Shown one piece after another: positions 18,351-25,568 of a DNA stretch of 64,000 nt. Positions within the stretch are counted from its first letter, which is position 1; each line of letters starts with the position of its first letter. Source of the stretch: Geothermobacter hydrogeniphilus (GTDB lineage Bacteria; Desulfobacterota; Desulfuromonadia; Desulfuromonadales; Geothermobacteraceae); NCBI RefSeq assembly GCF_002093115.1, contig NZ_NAAD01000009.1, positions 1 through 64,000 of the forward strand, given 5' to 3'. The translations under genes were made by a program, and so were the position numbers. A model generated the notes under the pieces. That model worked only from the letters and a program-made list of their open reading frames with translations, ran no database searches and had not been told where the DNA came from.

Positions 18351-19148
18351 ATGCCGATGAAAATGGCACGCAACGGAAAAATCAGTTACCTCGAACCGGA
18401 GTGGATTACCGGTAGCCTGCGGGCCGGCTTCACCACCCGCAACGGCGGCATCAGCCGTGCCCCCTACAACTCGCTGAACCTGGGGCTCAATACCGAGGAT
18501 CCCCGCCCGAATGTTGAGGGCAATCGCTCGACTCTGGTCCGGGCCTTCGGCCTTGAGGTTCACCAGTTGCTGACCGTGCGTCAGGTCCATGGCAATAACA
18601 TCCTGGTGGTTGACGAGCCCAATCCTGATCTGAGCCATTTTCAGCAGGTTGAATGTGACGCGATCATCAGCAACCAGCCCGGCATGATGATCGGGGTGTT
18701 GGTCGCCGACTGTTATCCGGTGCTGCTGGCCGCTCCCGCCCAGGGCGTGGTGGCGGCGGTTCATGTCGGTTGGCGCGGCGCCGTCGCGCAGATCATTCAG
18801 CGCACTGTCGATGCTCTGCAGGAGCAGTTCGGGGTTTGCCCTGAAGAACTTCTGGCTGCGGTAGGACCCGGCATCGGGGCTCATGCCTACGAGGTTGACC
18901 GGCCGGTTCGAGACCAGTTCCGCAAGGCCGGTCTGCCCTGGGCCGGGGTGGCGGAGGAGTCACGTCTGGGACACTGGAAACTTGATCTGCGCGAGACCTG
19001 CCGTCGGCAGTTGCTGACGGCGGGGGTTGTCAGGACACATATCGATCTGGCCGAGGAATGTACCTGCTGTCATCGTGAACTGCTCTTTTCGCATCGACGG
19101 GATAACGGCAGAACAGGGCGACAGCTCGGTTTTATCTTACTGACCTGA
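18351..19148 (+). CDS. pgeF: PgeF/YfiH family (DUF152) laccase-domain protein
   Basis: 265 residues. The family landmarks GFTTRNGGIS, LRQVHGN(N)-like RQVHGNNI, VLVADCYPVLL, AAVHVGWRGAV and CTCCHRELLFSHRRD are present, giving the metal-binding His/Cys/His set. YfiH proteins have been assigned purine-nucleoside phosphorylase activity and a peptidoglycan-editing role. Begins 3 bp after rluD and ends at a strong terminator, so it closes a three-gene operon (17064-19148). Confidence 0.9.
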   Translation: MPMKMARNGKISYLEPEWITGSLRAGFTTRNGGISRAPYNSLNLGLNTEDPRPNVEGNRSTLVRAFGLEVHQLLTVRQVHGNNILVVDEPNPDLSHFQQVECDAIISNQPGMMIGVLVADCYPVLLAAPAQGVVAAVHVGWRGAVAQIIQRTVDALQEQFGVCPEELLAAVGPGIGAHAYEVDRPVRDQFRKAGLPWAGVAEESRLGHWKLDLRETCRRQLLTAGVVRTHIDLAEECTCCHRELLFSHRRDNGRTGRQLGFILLT

Positions 19149-19175
19149 TGCCGGTAGCCGGCAAAACGATTTTTC

Positions 19176-19220
19176 AAATGACCGCTCCGATTGGGGGCGG
19201 TCATTTTTTTTGTTTTTTTT
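19176..19220 (+). terminator. Rho-independent terminator after pgeF
   Basis: AATGACCGC pairs with GCGGTCATT around a short loop, followed by T8-G-T10. Confidence 0.95.
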
Positions 19221-19240
19221 TGTCGTCCGTCATTCAAATA

Positions 19241-19271
19241 TAAGAAAAATTTGAGATCCCGTGAGTATAAA
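19241..19271 (+). promoter_or_regulatory. Response-regulator-type promoter, site 1
   Basis: Half-sites TAAGAA (19241) and TGAGAT (19252) are 11 bp apart; TATAAA begins 8 bp after the second. The geometry equals that of sites 2 and 3 in this region. Likely promoter of the small Cys-rich gene at 19327. Confidence 0.5.
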
Positions 19272-19326
19272 GGTTACATCAAGGATGCAAACTCCGGCAC
19301 CGATGAATCGCCGGACTGGAGGTCTC

Positions 19327-19545
19327 ATGGAGAGTTGTCCCTATATCGGTAAATGTGGTTTCTACCAGCGCTTCGCGGCCAAGAACAGTGCCGCCTGGCG
19401 CGGACTCTTCGATTCCTACTGCAAGGGGGGACTGGTTGGCCATTGTGAGCGGAACAAGCTCTACAGCATGGAGACGGTCGGGTTCAGCGACGAGATGATG
19501 CCGAATGGAAAAAATGTTCCCGGCCCCTTCAAAATGTTGCTTTGA
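19327..19545 (+). CDS. Small cysteine-containing protein
   Basis: 72 residues, not recognised. Begins MESCPYIGKCGFYQRF and has further cysteines in DSYCKGG and GHCERNK; the four-Cys pattern could bind a metal or iron-sulfur centre. GGAGG lies 5 bp before the ATG; a GTG at 19261 would be longer but overlaps the -10-like box. It is preceded by response-regulator-type site 1 and stands alone. Confidence 0.7.
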   Translation: MESCPYIGKCGFYQRFAAKNSAAWRGLFDSYCKGGLVGHCERNKLYSMETVGFSDEMMPNGKNVPGPFKMLL

Positions 19546-19559
19546 AAAAAAACTGAATG

Positions 19560-19590
19560 TGAGATTTTTTTGAGATGCCGGCGCTATAGT
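19560..19590 (+). promoter_or_regulatory. Response-regulator-type promoter, site 2
   Basis: Two perfect TGAGAT half-sites at 19560 and 19571 (11 bp period) and TATAGT 8 bp later. No annotated gene follows directly; a short transcript ending at the terminator near 19746 is the likely product. Confidence 0.5.
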
Positions 19591-19596
19591 ACATAG

Positions 19597-19750
19597 CGAA
19601 CTGCTTGCGGGAGGGTTGTGATCCAGGATCGCATGACGCAGACAGGGGGTTTGAGGTAAGGAGGGATCTTGAACCCCGGCATCTCTTTTCTTGTTGCTCT
19701 TGCAGTCCGGAGGGGGGGCCCCATCTTCAATCGAAGGTGGGGCTTTCCAA
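19597..19750 (+). ncRNA. Candidate small RNA or short-leader transcript
   Basis: Between promoter-like site 2 and an intrinsic-terminator-like hairpin (GCCCCATCTTC / GAAGGTGGGGC then CTTTCC, 19717-19745) lies ~150 nt without a conventional gene. It holds an 8-codon reading frame (ATG at 19632) whose TAA overlaps a perfect TAAGGAGG followed by TTG at 19670, which could start a ~49-codon hydrophobic peptide. Either an sRNA or a transcript for a very small membrane peptide. Confidence 0.35.
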
Positions 19751-19761
19751 TTTTGTGGGGC

Positions 19762-19879
19762 GGCGCCGGATTTTTCATCAACTCTGCGTTGCAGCCTCGC
19801 TTCGCTTGTGCGACGTAGCTTCCGCTACGCCTCCGCGCTCACCAAGGCTGCGCCTTGATTTGATAAAAAATCCGGCGCC
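19762..19879. repeat. 118-bp palindromic repeat with element-specific arms
   Basis: Outer arms GGCGCCGGATTTTTCATCAA and TTGATAAAAAATCCGGCGCC are complementary with one mismatch. Inside is the shared core GTTGC...CGACGTAGC-ttcc-GCTACGCCTC...TGCGCCTTGAT found with unrelated arms elsewhere in the window. Confidence 0.85.
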
Positions 19880-20211
19880 TCGTGACGGCGGTGCGGATAT
19901 GAGTTGGTCAACAAAAACTTATATGCTTCCGCCGACAAGGGGCTCACGGATTCAGGATTACTCTGCGTTGCAGCCTCGCGCCGCTTGTGCGAAGCGGAGA
20001 GTCAGATAATTTTCGGGTTTTGACCCAACCGAAGATCCAGTTTTGCCTTTTTTCTCAGCCTTTGTTTTCTCTGTGTCTTCTGCGTCTCCGCGCGAGATAA
20101 GATTTTTGCAGTATTACCGGTATGGGAGAGCATCACTTGAGCCACGAAGATAACCAGTAAACTGAAAAAAATGCCTTTGGGCAAAGATTTTTTTCAATTG
20201 CAGGAGAAATT
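19880..20211. other. Gene-free stretch with repeat remnants
   Basis: Contains a right-end fragment of repeat B (CCGCCGACAAGGGGCTCACGG, positions ~19934-19953) and a second partial core CTCTGCGTTGCAGCCTCGC (19964-19981), then AT-richer sequence with CTGTGTCTTCTGCGTCTCCG. No convincing reading frame. It looks like decayed repeats. Confidence 0.45.
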
Positions 20212-20242
20212 TGAGATTTTTTTGAGATTTCAGGTGTAGTCT
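20212..20242 (+). promoter_or_regulatory. Response-regulator-type promoter, site 3
   Basis: TGAGAT half-sites at 20212 and 20223 (11 bp period), then TAGTCT 8 bp later. It points at the HDOD-GGDEF gene starting near 20462, leaving a ~210-nt leader. Confidence 0.5.
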
Positions 20243-20461
20243 GTAGACAACCTTTTTCATTTCCATGCCATTTACAGGGGATTTTCGGGTTTCCCGGCCG
20301 GATATCCCCTCTTTTTTTTGTCTCCCGCCGTTCTGTTGCTCTCCATTTTTCTGTCCGCTTTAAGCCGAAGACATTGATTCAGACTGTCGTTACGGGCGCT
20401 CTGAAAAAAAACCATGGATGGGTGTCTTTCTCTGCCGATAAGAAAGAGAGCCACTTCAACC

Positions 20462-22000
20462 ATGGACCAGGTTATGACTATTGACAGTCTGATAGAAAAG
20501 AAAGTCCGCCTTCCTTCTCCACCGACCATTGCCGTCAAAATCCTTGATGCCGTACAGCAGGATCGGGCTTCGATGCAGCAGCTGGCGGAGATTATCTCTT
20601 CCGATCCGGCCCTCGTGGCCAAATTGCTGCGTATCGCGAATTCAAGTATCTACGGCCTGAGTTACCGGGTCGGCAGTATCGACAAGGCGCTGACGGTTCT
20701 CGGCGTCAATCTGTTGAAAAATATCGCTCTTTCCTTTGTCATCTCTGAAGAGTTGCGGACCGGTGGCGAGGAAGGGTTTGATCTCGATTATTTCTGGCGC
20801 CGGTCGGTAACCGCCGCCGTGGCTGCCGACCTGACGGCCAAGATGGTCGGTCAGTCGAATGAAGATGCCTTTGTCACCGCGCTGCTGGCCGACATCGGAA
20901 TCCTGCTGCTGCAGCGGCATGACCCGGACGAATATCCGGTTCTGCTGGCCGCGCACGAAGCACGCCGGTGTCCGATCAGCGAGGTGGAAAAGGAGCGCTA
21001 CGGTTTCGACCATGCCGAATTGAGTGCTGCCCTGCTCGGTCGGTGGGGTCTGCCGAAAGAGGTGACTGAGCCCCTGCGCTACCACCATCGGCCGGGTGAA
21101 GCGCCGGAGAAGTATCTCGAAGCGGCGGAGGTGGTGCAACTGGCGGATCGATTATCCGCGATCTATCACGCTCCGGGCGGCAGCGGTCAGGTCGACCAAC
21201 TGCAGACTCTGATGACATCGCGCTTCGGCCTTTCATCTCCGGCGGTGGAAATGCTGGTTGACAGCGTGGCTGAAAAAGCGGTCGAGCTGTTTTCCGGTTT
21301 CGATCTTGATCCGGGGGAAATGCGTCCCTACTCGGAAATGCTGCAGGAGGCCAATGAAGAACTCGGTGAAATGAACCTCAGCAGTGAACAGTTGCTGTTG
21401 GAGGTCAAGCAGGCCAACCAGAAGAATGAGAAACTGGCTGCCGAACTGCGCCAGGCCAACAGCAAATTGCGTGAGCTGGTTTTTCGCGACGGCCTGACCG
21501 GTCTCTACAATCATCGGTATTTTCAGGAAATGGTGGACCACGAAATGGGCCGGGTGATCCGCTATGGCAGCTGTTTTTCGCTGTTGATGTTTGATCTCGA
21601 TCATTTCAAACAGGTCAACGACAACTACGGTCATCCGGTAGGTGATCTGGTGTTGAAGAATATCGCCGAGGCGGTGACCGCGTCGGTACGCACGTCCGAT
21701 GTGGTGGCGCGCTATGGCGGCGAGGAGTTTGCCGTGATTCTGCCGGAGACCGATCCTTCCGGTCTGCGGGTTTTTGCCGAACGGCTGCGGCGGCGGGTTG
21801 AAAAGCTGGAGACCGAGGTCAATCGGGACAAGGTTCGCGTGACCATCAGCATCGGTGGAACCACCTATCAGCCCGGGGTGGCCAAGGTCGACAAGTTCCG
21901 TGTCATTGACACCGCGGACCGGGCGCTCTACCAGTCCAAGGCTCTCGGCCGCAACCGGGTTACCATTTTCCCCCTCGAAGGTGGCCGGTCGCACGGGTGA
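20462..22000 (+). CDS. HDOD-GGDEF signalling protein (diguanylate cyclase)
   Basis: About 512 residues. Residues ~10-210 are an HDOD domain (LPSPPTIAVKILDAVQQD...SDPALVAKLLRIANSSIYG), ~290-335 a coiled coil, and ~340-505 a GGDEF domain with GGEEF in the active site and RTSD five residues upstream as the inhibitory I-site, so product-inhibited cyclic-di-GMP synthesis is expected. No membrane segment: cytoplasmic. Start uncertain (ATG 20462 or 20474; 20414 also open). Preceded by promoter-like site 3, suggesting two-component control. Confidence 0.9.
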   Translation: MDQVMTIDSLIEKKVRLPSPPTIAVKILDAVQQDRASMQQLAEIISSDPALVAKLLRIANSSIYGLSYRVGSIDKALTVLGVNLLKNIALSFVISEELRTGGEEGFDLDYFWRRSVTAAVAADLTAKMVGQSNEDAFVTALLADIGILLLQRHDPDEYPVLLAAHEARRCPISEVEKERYGFDHAELSAALLGRWGLPKEVTEPLRYHHRPGEAPEKYLEAAEVVQLADRLSAIYHAPGGSGQVDQLQTLMTSRFGLSSPAVEMLVDSVAEKAVELFSGFDLDPGEMRPYSEMLQEANEELGEMNLSSEQLLLEVKQANQKNEKLAAELRQANSKLRELVFRDGLTGLYNHRYFQEMVDHEMGRVIRYGSCFSLLMFDLDHFKQVNDNYGHPVGDLVLKNIAEAVTASVRTSDVVARYGGEEFAVILPETDPSGLRVFAERLRRRVEKLETEVNRDKVRVTISIGGTTYQPGVAKVDKFRVIDTADRALYQSKALGRNRVTIFPLEGGRSHG

Positions 22001-22021
22001 GGGTTGTTCCGGATGGTCGTC

Positions 22022-23464
22022 CTATTTCCTCCAGAAGCTGGGGAAGATCAACACCAGAACCGTGAAAAGTTCGAGGCGTCCCAGCAGCATGCAGAGGATC
22101 AGTACTGATTTTCCGAAGGGAAGAATATGGGCGTAGTTATCGATTGGACCGACACTGCCGATCCCCGGACCGATGTTGCCGAGGGTCGCGATAACCGCGC
22201 CGGCGGCTGAGAGCAGATCAAGGCCGCAGGCCGTCATCAGCAGGGTCGCGAAAACGAAAACGCCGATGTAGAGGGCAAAAAAACCGAGAATGGCCTGCAT
22301 GACGTCGCGTGCGACCGGCAGATCTCCCAGTTTGACCAGGCGCACCGCGCGTGGATGGATGAGGCGAAAGAGCTGAACCTGGGCATGTTTGAAGAGCAGC
22401 AGGACGCGTGCCACCTTGATGCCGCCGCCGGTTGACCCGGCGCAACCGCCGATGAACATCAACAGCACCAGCAGGTACTGGGCCACAACCGGCCATTGTT
22501 CGTAATCGGCCGTGCCGAAGCCGGTGGTGGTCAGGATCGAGGTCGCCTGAAAGGCGCTGTAACGCAGGTTGTCGACCAGGGAATGATAGACCCGCCCCTG
22601 GTTGATGATGATCAGCAGCAGGGTGGCTCCGAGAGTGATGCCGAGATAGCAGCGGAATTCTTCGCTGCGCCAGTATTCCCTCAATCGTCCGCGCAGGGCG
22701 TGATAATGCAGGGAAAAGTTGACTCCGGCGAGAAACATGAACAGGGTGATGATCCAGTCGATGTAGGCGCTCTGGTAGCTGCCGACCGAGGCGTTGCGGG
22801 TCGAGAATCCCCCGGTTGCCAGGGTGGCGAACGCATGGCAGAGGGCTTCGTAGAAATTCATTCCCCCCAGCATCAGCAGCAGTGTTTCGATCGCGGTGAG
22901 CAGCAGGTAGACGCCCCAGAGCAGCTTGGCGGTGTCCTGGATGCGCGGTTTAAGGCGGTCCGCGGTCGGGCCCGGCACCTCGGCCTTGAACAGCTGCATG
23001 CCGCCGACACCGAGCATCGGCAGGATGGCGAGGGAGAGGACGATAATCCCCATACCTCCCAACCAGTGCGTCAGCGCGCGCCAGAGCAGGATGCTTTCCG
23101 GCAGGCCTTCGATGGTGGTGAGGATGGTGGCACCGGTGGTGGTGAAACCGCTCATGGTTTCGAAGATCGCGTTGACGGGGTCGGGAATAGCGCCGCTGAA
23201 AAGGAACGGCAGGGCGCCGAAACAGGAAAACAGCAGCCAGCCGAAACTGACCACGGCAAATCCTTCGCGCAGGGACAGCTCGCTGTCGTTGCGGCAGCTG
23301 AAAAACATCGAGGCTCCGACGATCAGGGTGAGCAGCGCCGAGAGCAGCAACGCCGGGGTGGCACCGTCGGAAAAGTACAGGGAAAAGGGAACCGGGACCA
23401 GCAGGGTCACGGCAAGGCACATCAGCAGAGCGCCGAGCAGGCGCATGGTCAGTAGGATATTCAT
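22022..23464 (-). CDS. trkH: Trk potassium uptake transporter, membrane subunit
   Basis: 480 residues with about ten membrane-spanning segments. The four selectivity-filter loops typical of TrkH/KtrB are visible: TTTGAT, ATGGFST, TTTGFG and LGNIGPG. It conducts K+ into the cell and is gated by TrkA. The ATG overlaps the trkA stop (ATGA), so trkA-trkH are translationally coupled. Confidence 0.95.
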   Translation of the reverse strand: MNILLTMRLLGALLMCLAVTLLVPVPFSLYFSDGATPALLLSALLTLIVGASMFFSCRNDSELSLREGFAVVSFGWLLFSCFGALPFLFSGAIPDPVNAIFETMSGFTTTGATILTTIEGLPESILLWRALTHWLGGMGIIVLSLAILPMLGVGGMQLFKAEVPGPTADRLKPRIQDTAKLLWGVYLLLTAIETLLLMLGGMNFYEALCHAFATLATGGFSTRNASVGSYQSAYIDWIITLFMFLAGVNFSLHYHALRGRLREYWRSEEFRCYLGITLGATLLLIIINQGRVYHSLVDNLRYSAFQATSILTTTGFGTADYEQWPVVAQYLLVLLMFIGGCAGSTGGGIKVARVLLLFKHAQVQLFRLIHPRAVRLVKLGDLPVARDVMQAILGFFALYIGVFVFATLLMTACGLDLLSAAGAVIATLGNIGPGIGSVGPIDNYAHILPFGKSVLILCMLLGRLELFTVLVLIFPSFWRK

Positions 23465-24819
23465 GCCCGGGCGAAGAAGGTTTCAACCTTGGCCAGGGCT
23501 TCCGGCATGGCGAAGATCACCACCCGGTCGCCGGCCTGCAACCGGCTTTCGCCGGTCGGAATTTCATAGGTCCGGTCGTGAACAATGGCACCGATGATCG
23601 CCCCGGCTGGAAAGTGGAGATTGCGCAACGGGGTGTTGATCACCTGGCTGTCAGCCTTGACTTCCAGTTCCAGAACCTCCGCGTTGCTTCCCTCGATGGC
23701 CGCCAGGGAGATGATGTCGCCTCGGCGCACGTACTTGAGGATGGCGCTGGCCGCTGCCAGACGCGGTGACACGCAGGCGTCGATGCCGAGCGAGGGGGCC
23801 AGGTTGAGAAGCTCCGGCTGGTTGACCAGGGTCAGGGTCCGGCGGACACCATGTTGGCGGGCGAGCAGGGAGCAGAGGATATTGCTTTCGTCATTTTCCG
23901 TGACGGCGATGAAGAAATCGGCATCGTTGATGCCTTCCTCGCAGAGGGTGCGGACGTCGGTCCCTTCGGCATGAATCACCAGGGTCCGACGCAGGCTGGC
24001 GGACAGTTTTTCGCAGCGTTTTTCATCGCGGTCGATCAGCCGGACATCGAACCCCAGTTTTTCCAGGTCCGCTGCGACGTGCAGTCCGATGTGCCCGCCG
24101 CCGAGGATAAAGGCCCGCCGCCGGCGGTTTTTCTTCTCTTCTTTCTGTTCCAGCATGTATTGGATCGCCGGCAGATCATTCTGGTGGACGACAATGAAGA
24201 TGCGATCGCCTTCCTGGATGACATCATCGCCGCGCGGAATAATGGTTTTGCCGTCTCGACTGATGGCGGTGACGACGAACCGGTAGATACCGCGCAATGC
24301 TCCAAGTTCGCGCAGGGTCAGGTTGCAGAGCGGGTTTTCCGCGGTGATGCGGTAGCCGAGAAACTGGATCTGTCCTTCGACAAACTCGGCGACATCGAAG
24401 GTGCCGCTGCGATGGGCGATCTTGATGATCTCTTCGGCGACAGCGTCTTCCGGGTTGATCAGCAGGTCAATGCCCAGTTTTTCTTTCGACAGGACGGCCC
24501 GCCGGCCGCTGAACTCGATGCTCTTGACCCGGGCGACCAGGGTTTTGACCTGGTACTCGCGGGCCAGCAGGCAGGCCAGGATATTGACTTCATCGAGGTC
24601 GGTGACGGCGATGAAGATGTCGGTTTCCTTGATGCCGGCCTGTTCGAGAACCTCCGCGCTGGCCCCGTTTCCCTCGATTCCAAGGACGTTGAGACGGTCC
24701 TCGGCACGCTTGAGGCTTTCTCCATCCCGGTCGATGAGGGTCACTTCATGCCCCTCCAGGGAAAGGCGTTCGCAGAGAAAAAATCCGACCTGACCGGTTC
24801 CTATGATAAGGATTTTCAT
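23461..24819 (-). CDS. trkA: Trk potassium transporter, nucleotide-binding regulatory subunit
   Basis: 452 residues made of two RCK units, each with a Rossmann nucleotide-binding half (MKILIIGTGQVGFFLCERL...; RRRAFILGGGHIGLHVAADL) and a TrkA_C domain. Binds NAD(H)/ATP and gates TrkH at the inner membrane. The ATG at 24819 begins at the first Rossmann strand; the longer open frame upstream is not similar. No strong ribosome-binding site is visible. Confidence 0.95.
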   Translation of the reverse strand: MKILIIGTGQVGFFLCERLSLEGHEVTLIDRDGESLKRAEDRLNVLGIEGNGASAEVLEQAGIKETDIFIAVTDLDEVNILACLLAREYQVKTLVARVKSIEFSGRRAVLSKEKLGIDLLINPEDAVAEEIIKIAHRSGTFDVAEFVEGQIQFLGYRITAENPLCNLTLRELGALRGIYRFVVTAISRDGKTIIPRGDDVIQEGDRIFIVVHQNDLPAIQYMLEQKEEKKNRRRRAFILGGGHIGLHVAADLEKLGFDVRLIDRDEKRCEKLSASLRRTLVIHAEGTDVRTLCEEGINDADFFIAVTENDESNILCSLLARQHGVRRTLTLVNQPELLNLAPSLGIDACVSPRLAAASAILKYVRRGDIISLAAIEGSNAEVLELEVKADSQVINTPLRNLHFPAGAIIGAIVHDRTYEIPTGESRLQAGDRVVIFAMPEALAKVETFFARA

Positions 24820-25052
24820 ATAGTTTATAAGTCGTGGGGGCTCGGTACTGCTTCGTAAGGACGGGGTCCCCGGTTTCCGTCCGGTAACGGCCGCAGCACC
24901 ATCCGGGAAATCCGGCCGGGCACTATTTAATGGCATAAAACCGGACTTTGTGCAAGCGCACGAAATGTATATGCTCGTTTATCCTCACTCGATACGATAT
25001 CGGAGATGCTGTCTCCGGGCGATACCAATGAGGTCATGCAAGGGGTTGAAAG

Positions 25053-25349
25053 ATGGAGTTTTATCAGGATGTGAGTGAAGAACATCTGCGTCGCGAGCGG
25101 GCCCGGGCTCGGGAATTGCGCAAAAGCCAGTGGTGGCGCAATCGGATTGCCCGGGGGCGTTGTCATTACTGCCGGGCGGAGGTTGCTCCGCGGGATCTGA
25201 CCCTCGATCATATCGTGCCGCTGGTGCGTGGTGGTCGCAGCAGCAGGGGGAATTGCGTCCCCGCCTGCAAGGAATGCAACAGCCGCAAGCAGTCGTTATT
25301 GCCGATCGAATGGGAAGAATACCTGCGGAAACTGCAGCAGGAGGAGTAA
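25053..25349 (+). CDS. HNH endonuclease-domain protein
   Basis: 98 residues. An N-terminal charged helix is followed by an HNH fold: CHYC zinc knuckle, TLDHIVPLVRGGRSSRGNCVPACKECNSRKQ (catalytic His after D, and a second zinc knuckle). Such single-domain HNH proteins occur both as housekeeping nucleases and in mobile DNA; here no mobile neighbour is visible. The upstream gap 24820-25052 contains a small hairpin (CGGAGA/TCTCCG near 25001) but no clear promoter. Confidence 0.88.
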   Translation: MEFYQDVSEEHLRRERARARELRKSQWWRNRIARGRCHYCRAEVAPRDLTLDHIVPLVRGGRSSRGNCVPACKECNSRKQSLLPIEWEEYLRKLQQEE

Positions 25350-25485
25350 CTCTTGTTGAGTCAATTGGCGTGGTGTCGGGGTTTTGCCGGTTTCACGCCG
25401 GGTTGGAATGGATACGGGTTGTTTTTCTCCTGAGATTCAGCCTGGTTGGACATGTGGCTTGGATTTTGCAAAATCTTTCCATGAG

Positions 25486-25541
25486 GGCAGCCCGTGCCGG
25501 GCGGCCCATCCCGGTTCTGATGGGAGCGGAGGGCTGCCATG
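25486..25541 (+). other. Possible structured leader of the GGDEF-EAL gene
   Basis: GGCAGCCC and GGGCTGCC (8 bp) enclose an inner CCCATC/GATGGG stem. It does not match the GEMM cyclic-di-GMP aptamer pattern that I know. Low confidence that it is functional. Confidence 0.25.
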
Positions 25542-25568
25542 CGGGGGGCCGGATCACGGAGAGGGCCC

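Noticed and set aside
22496-23455. Plus-strand frame opposite trkH
   Set aside because: Gln/Gly/Glu-rich translation without domains; trkH on the minus strand has all four selectivity-filter motifs.
25350-25568. Possible GEMM cyclic-di-GMP riboswitch before the GGDEF-EAL gene
   Set aside because: There are hairpins but the conserved GEMM aptamer sequence blocks are not seen.
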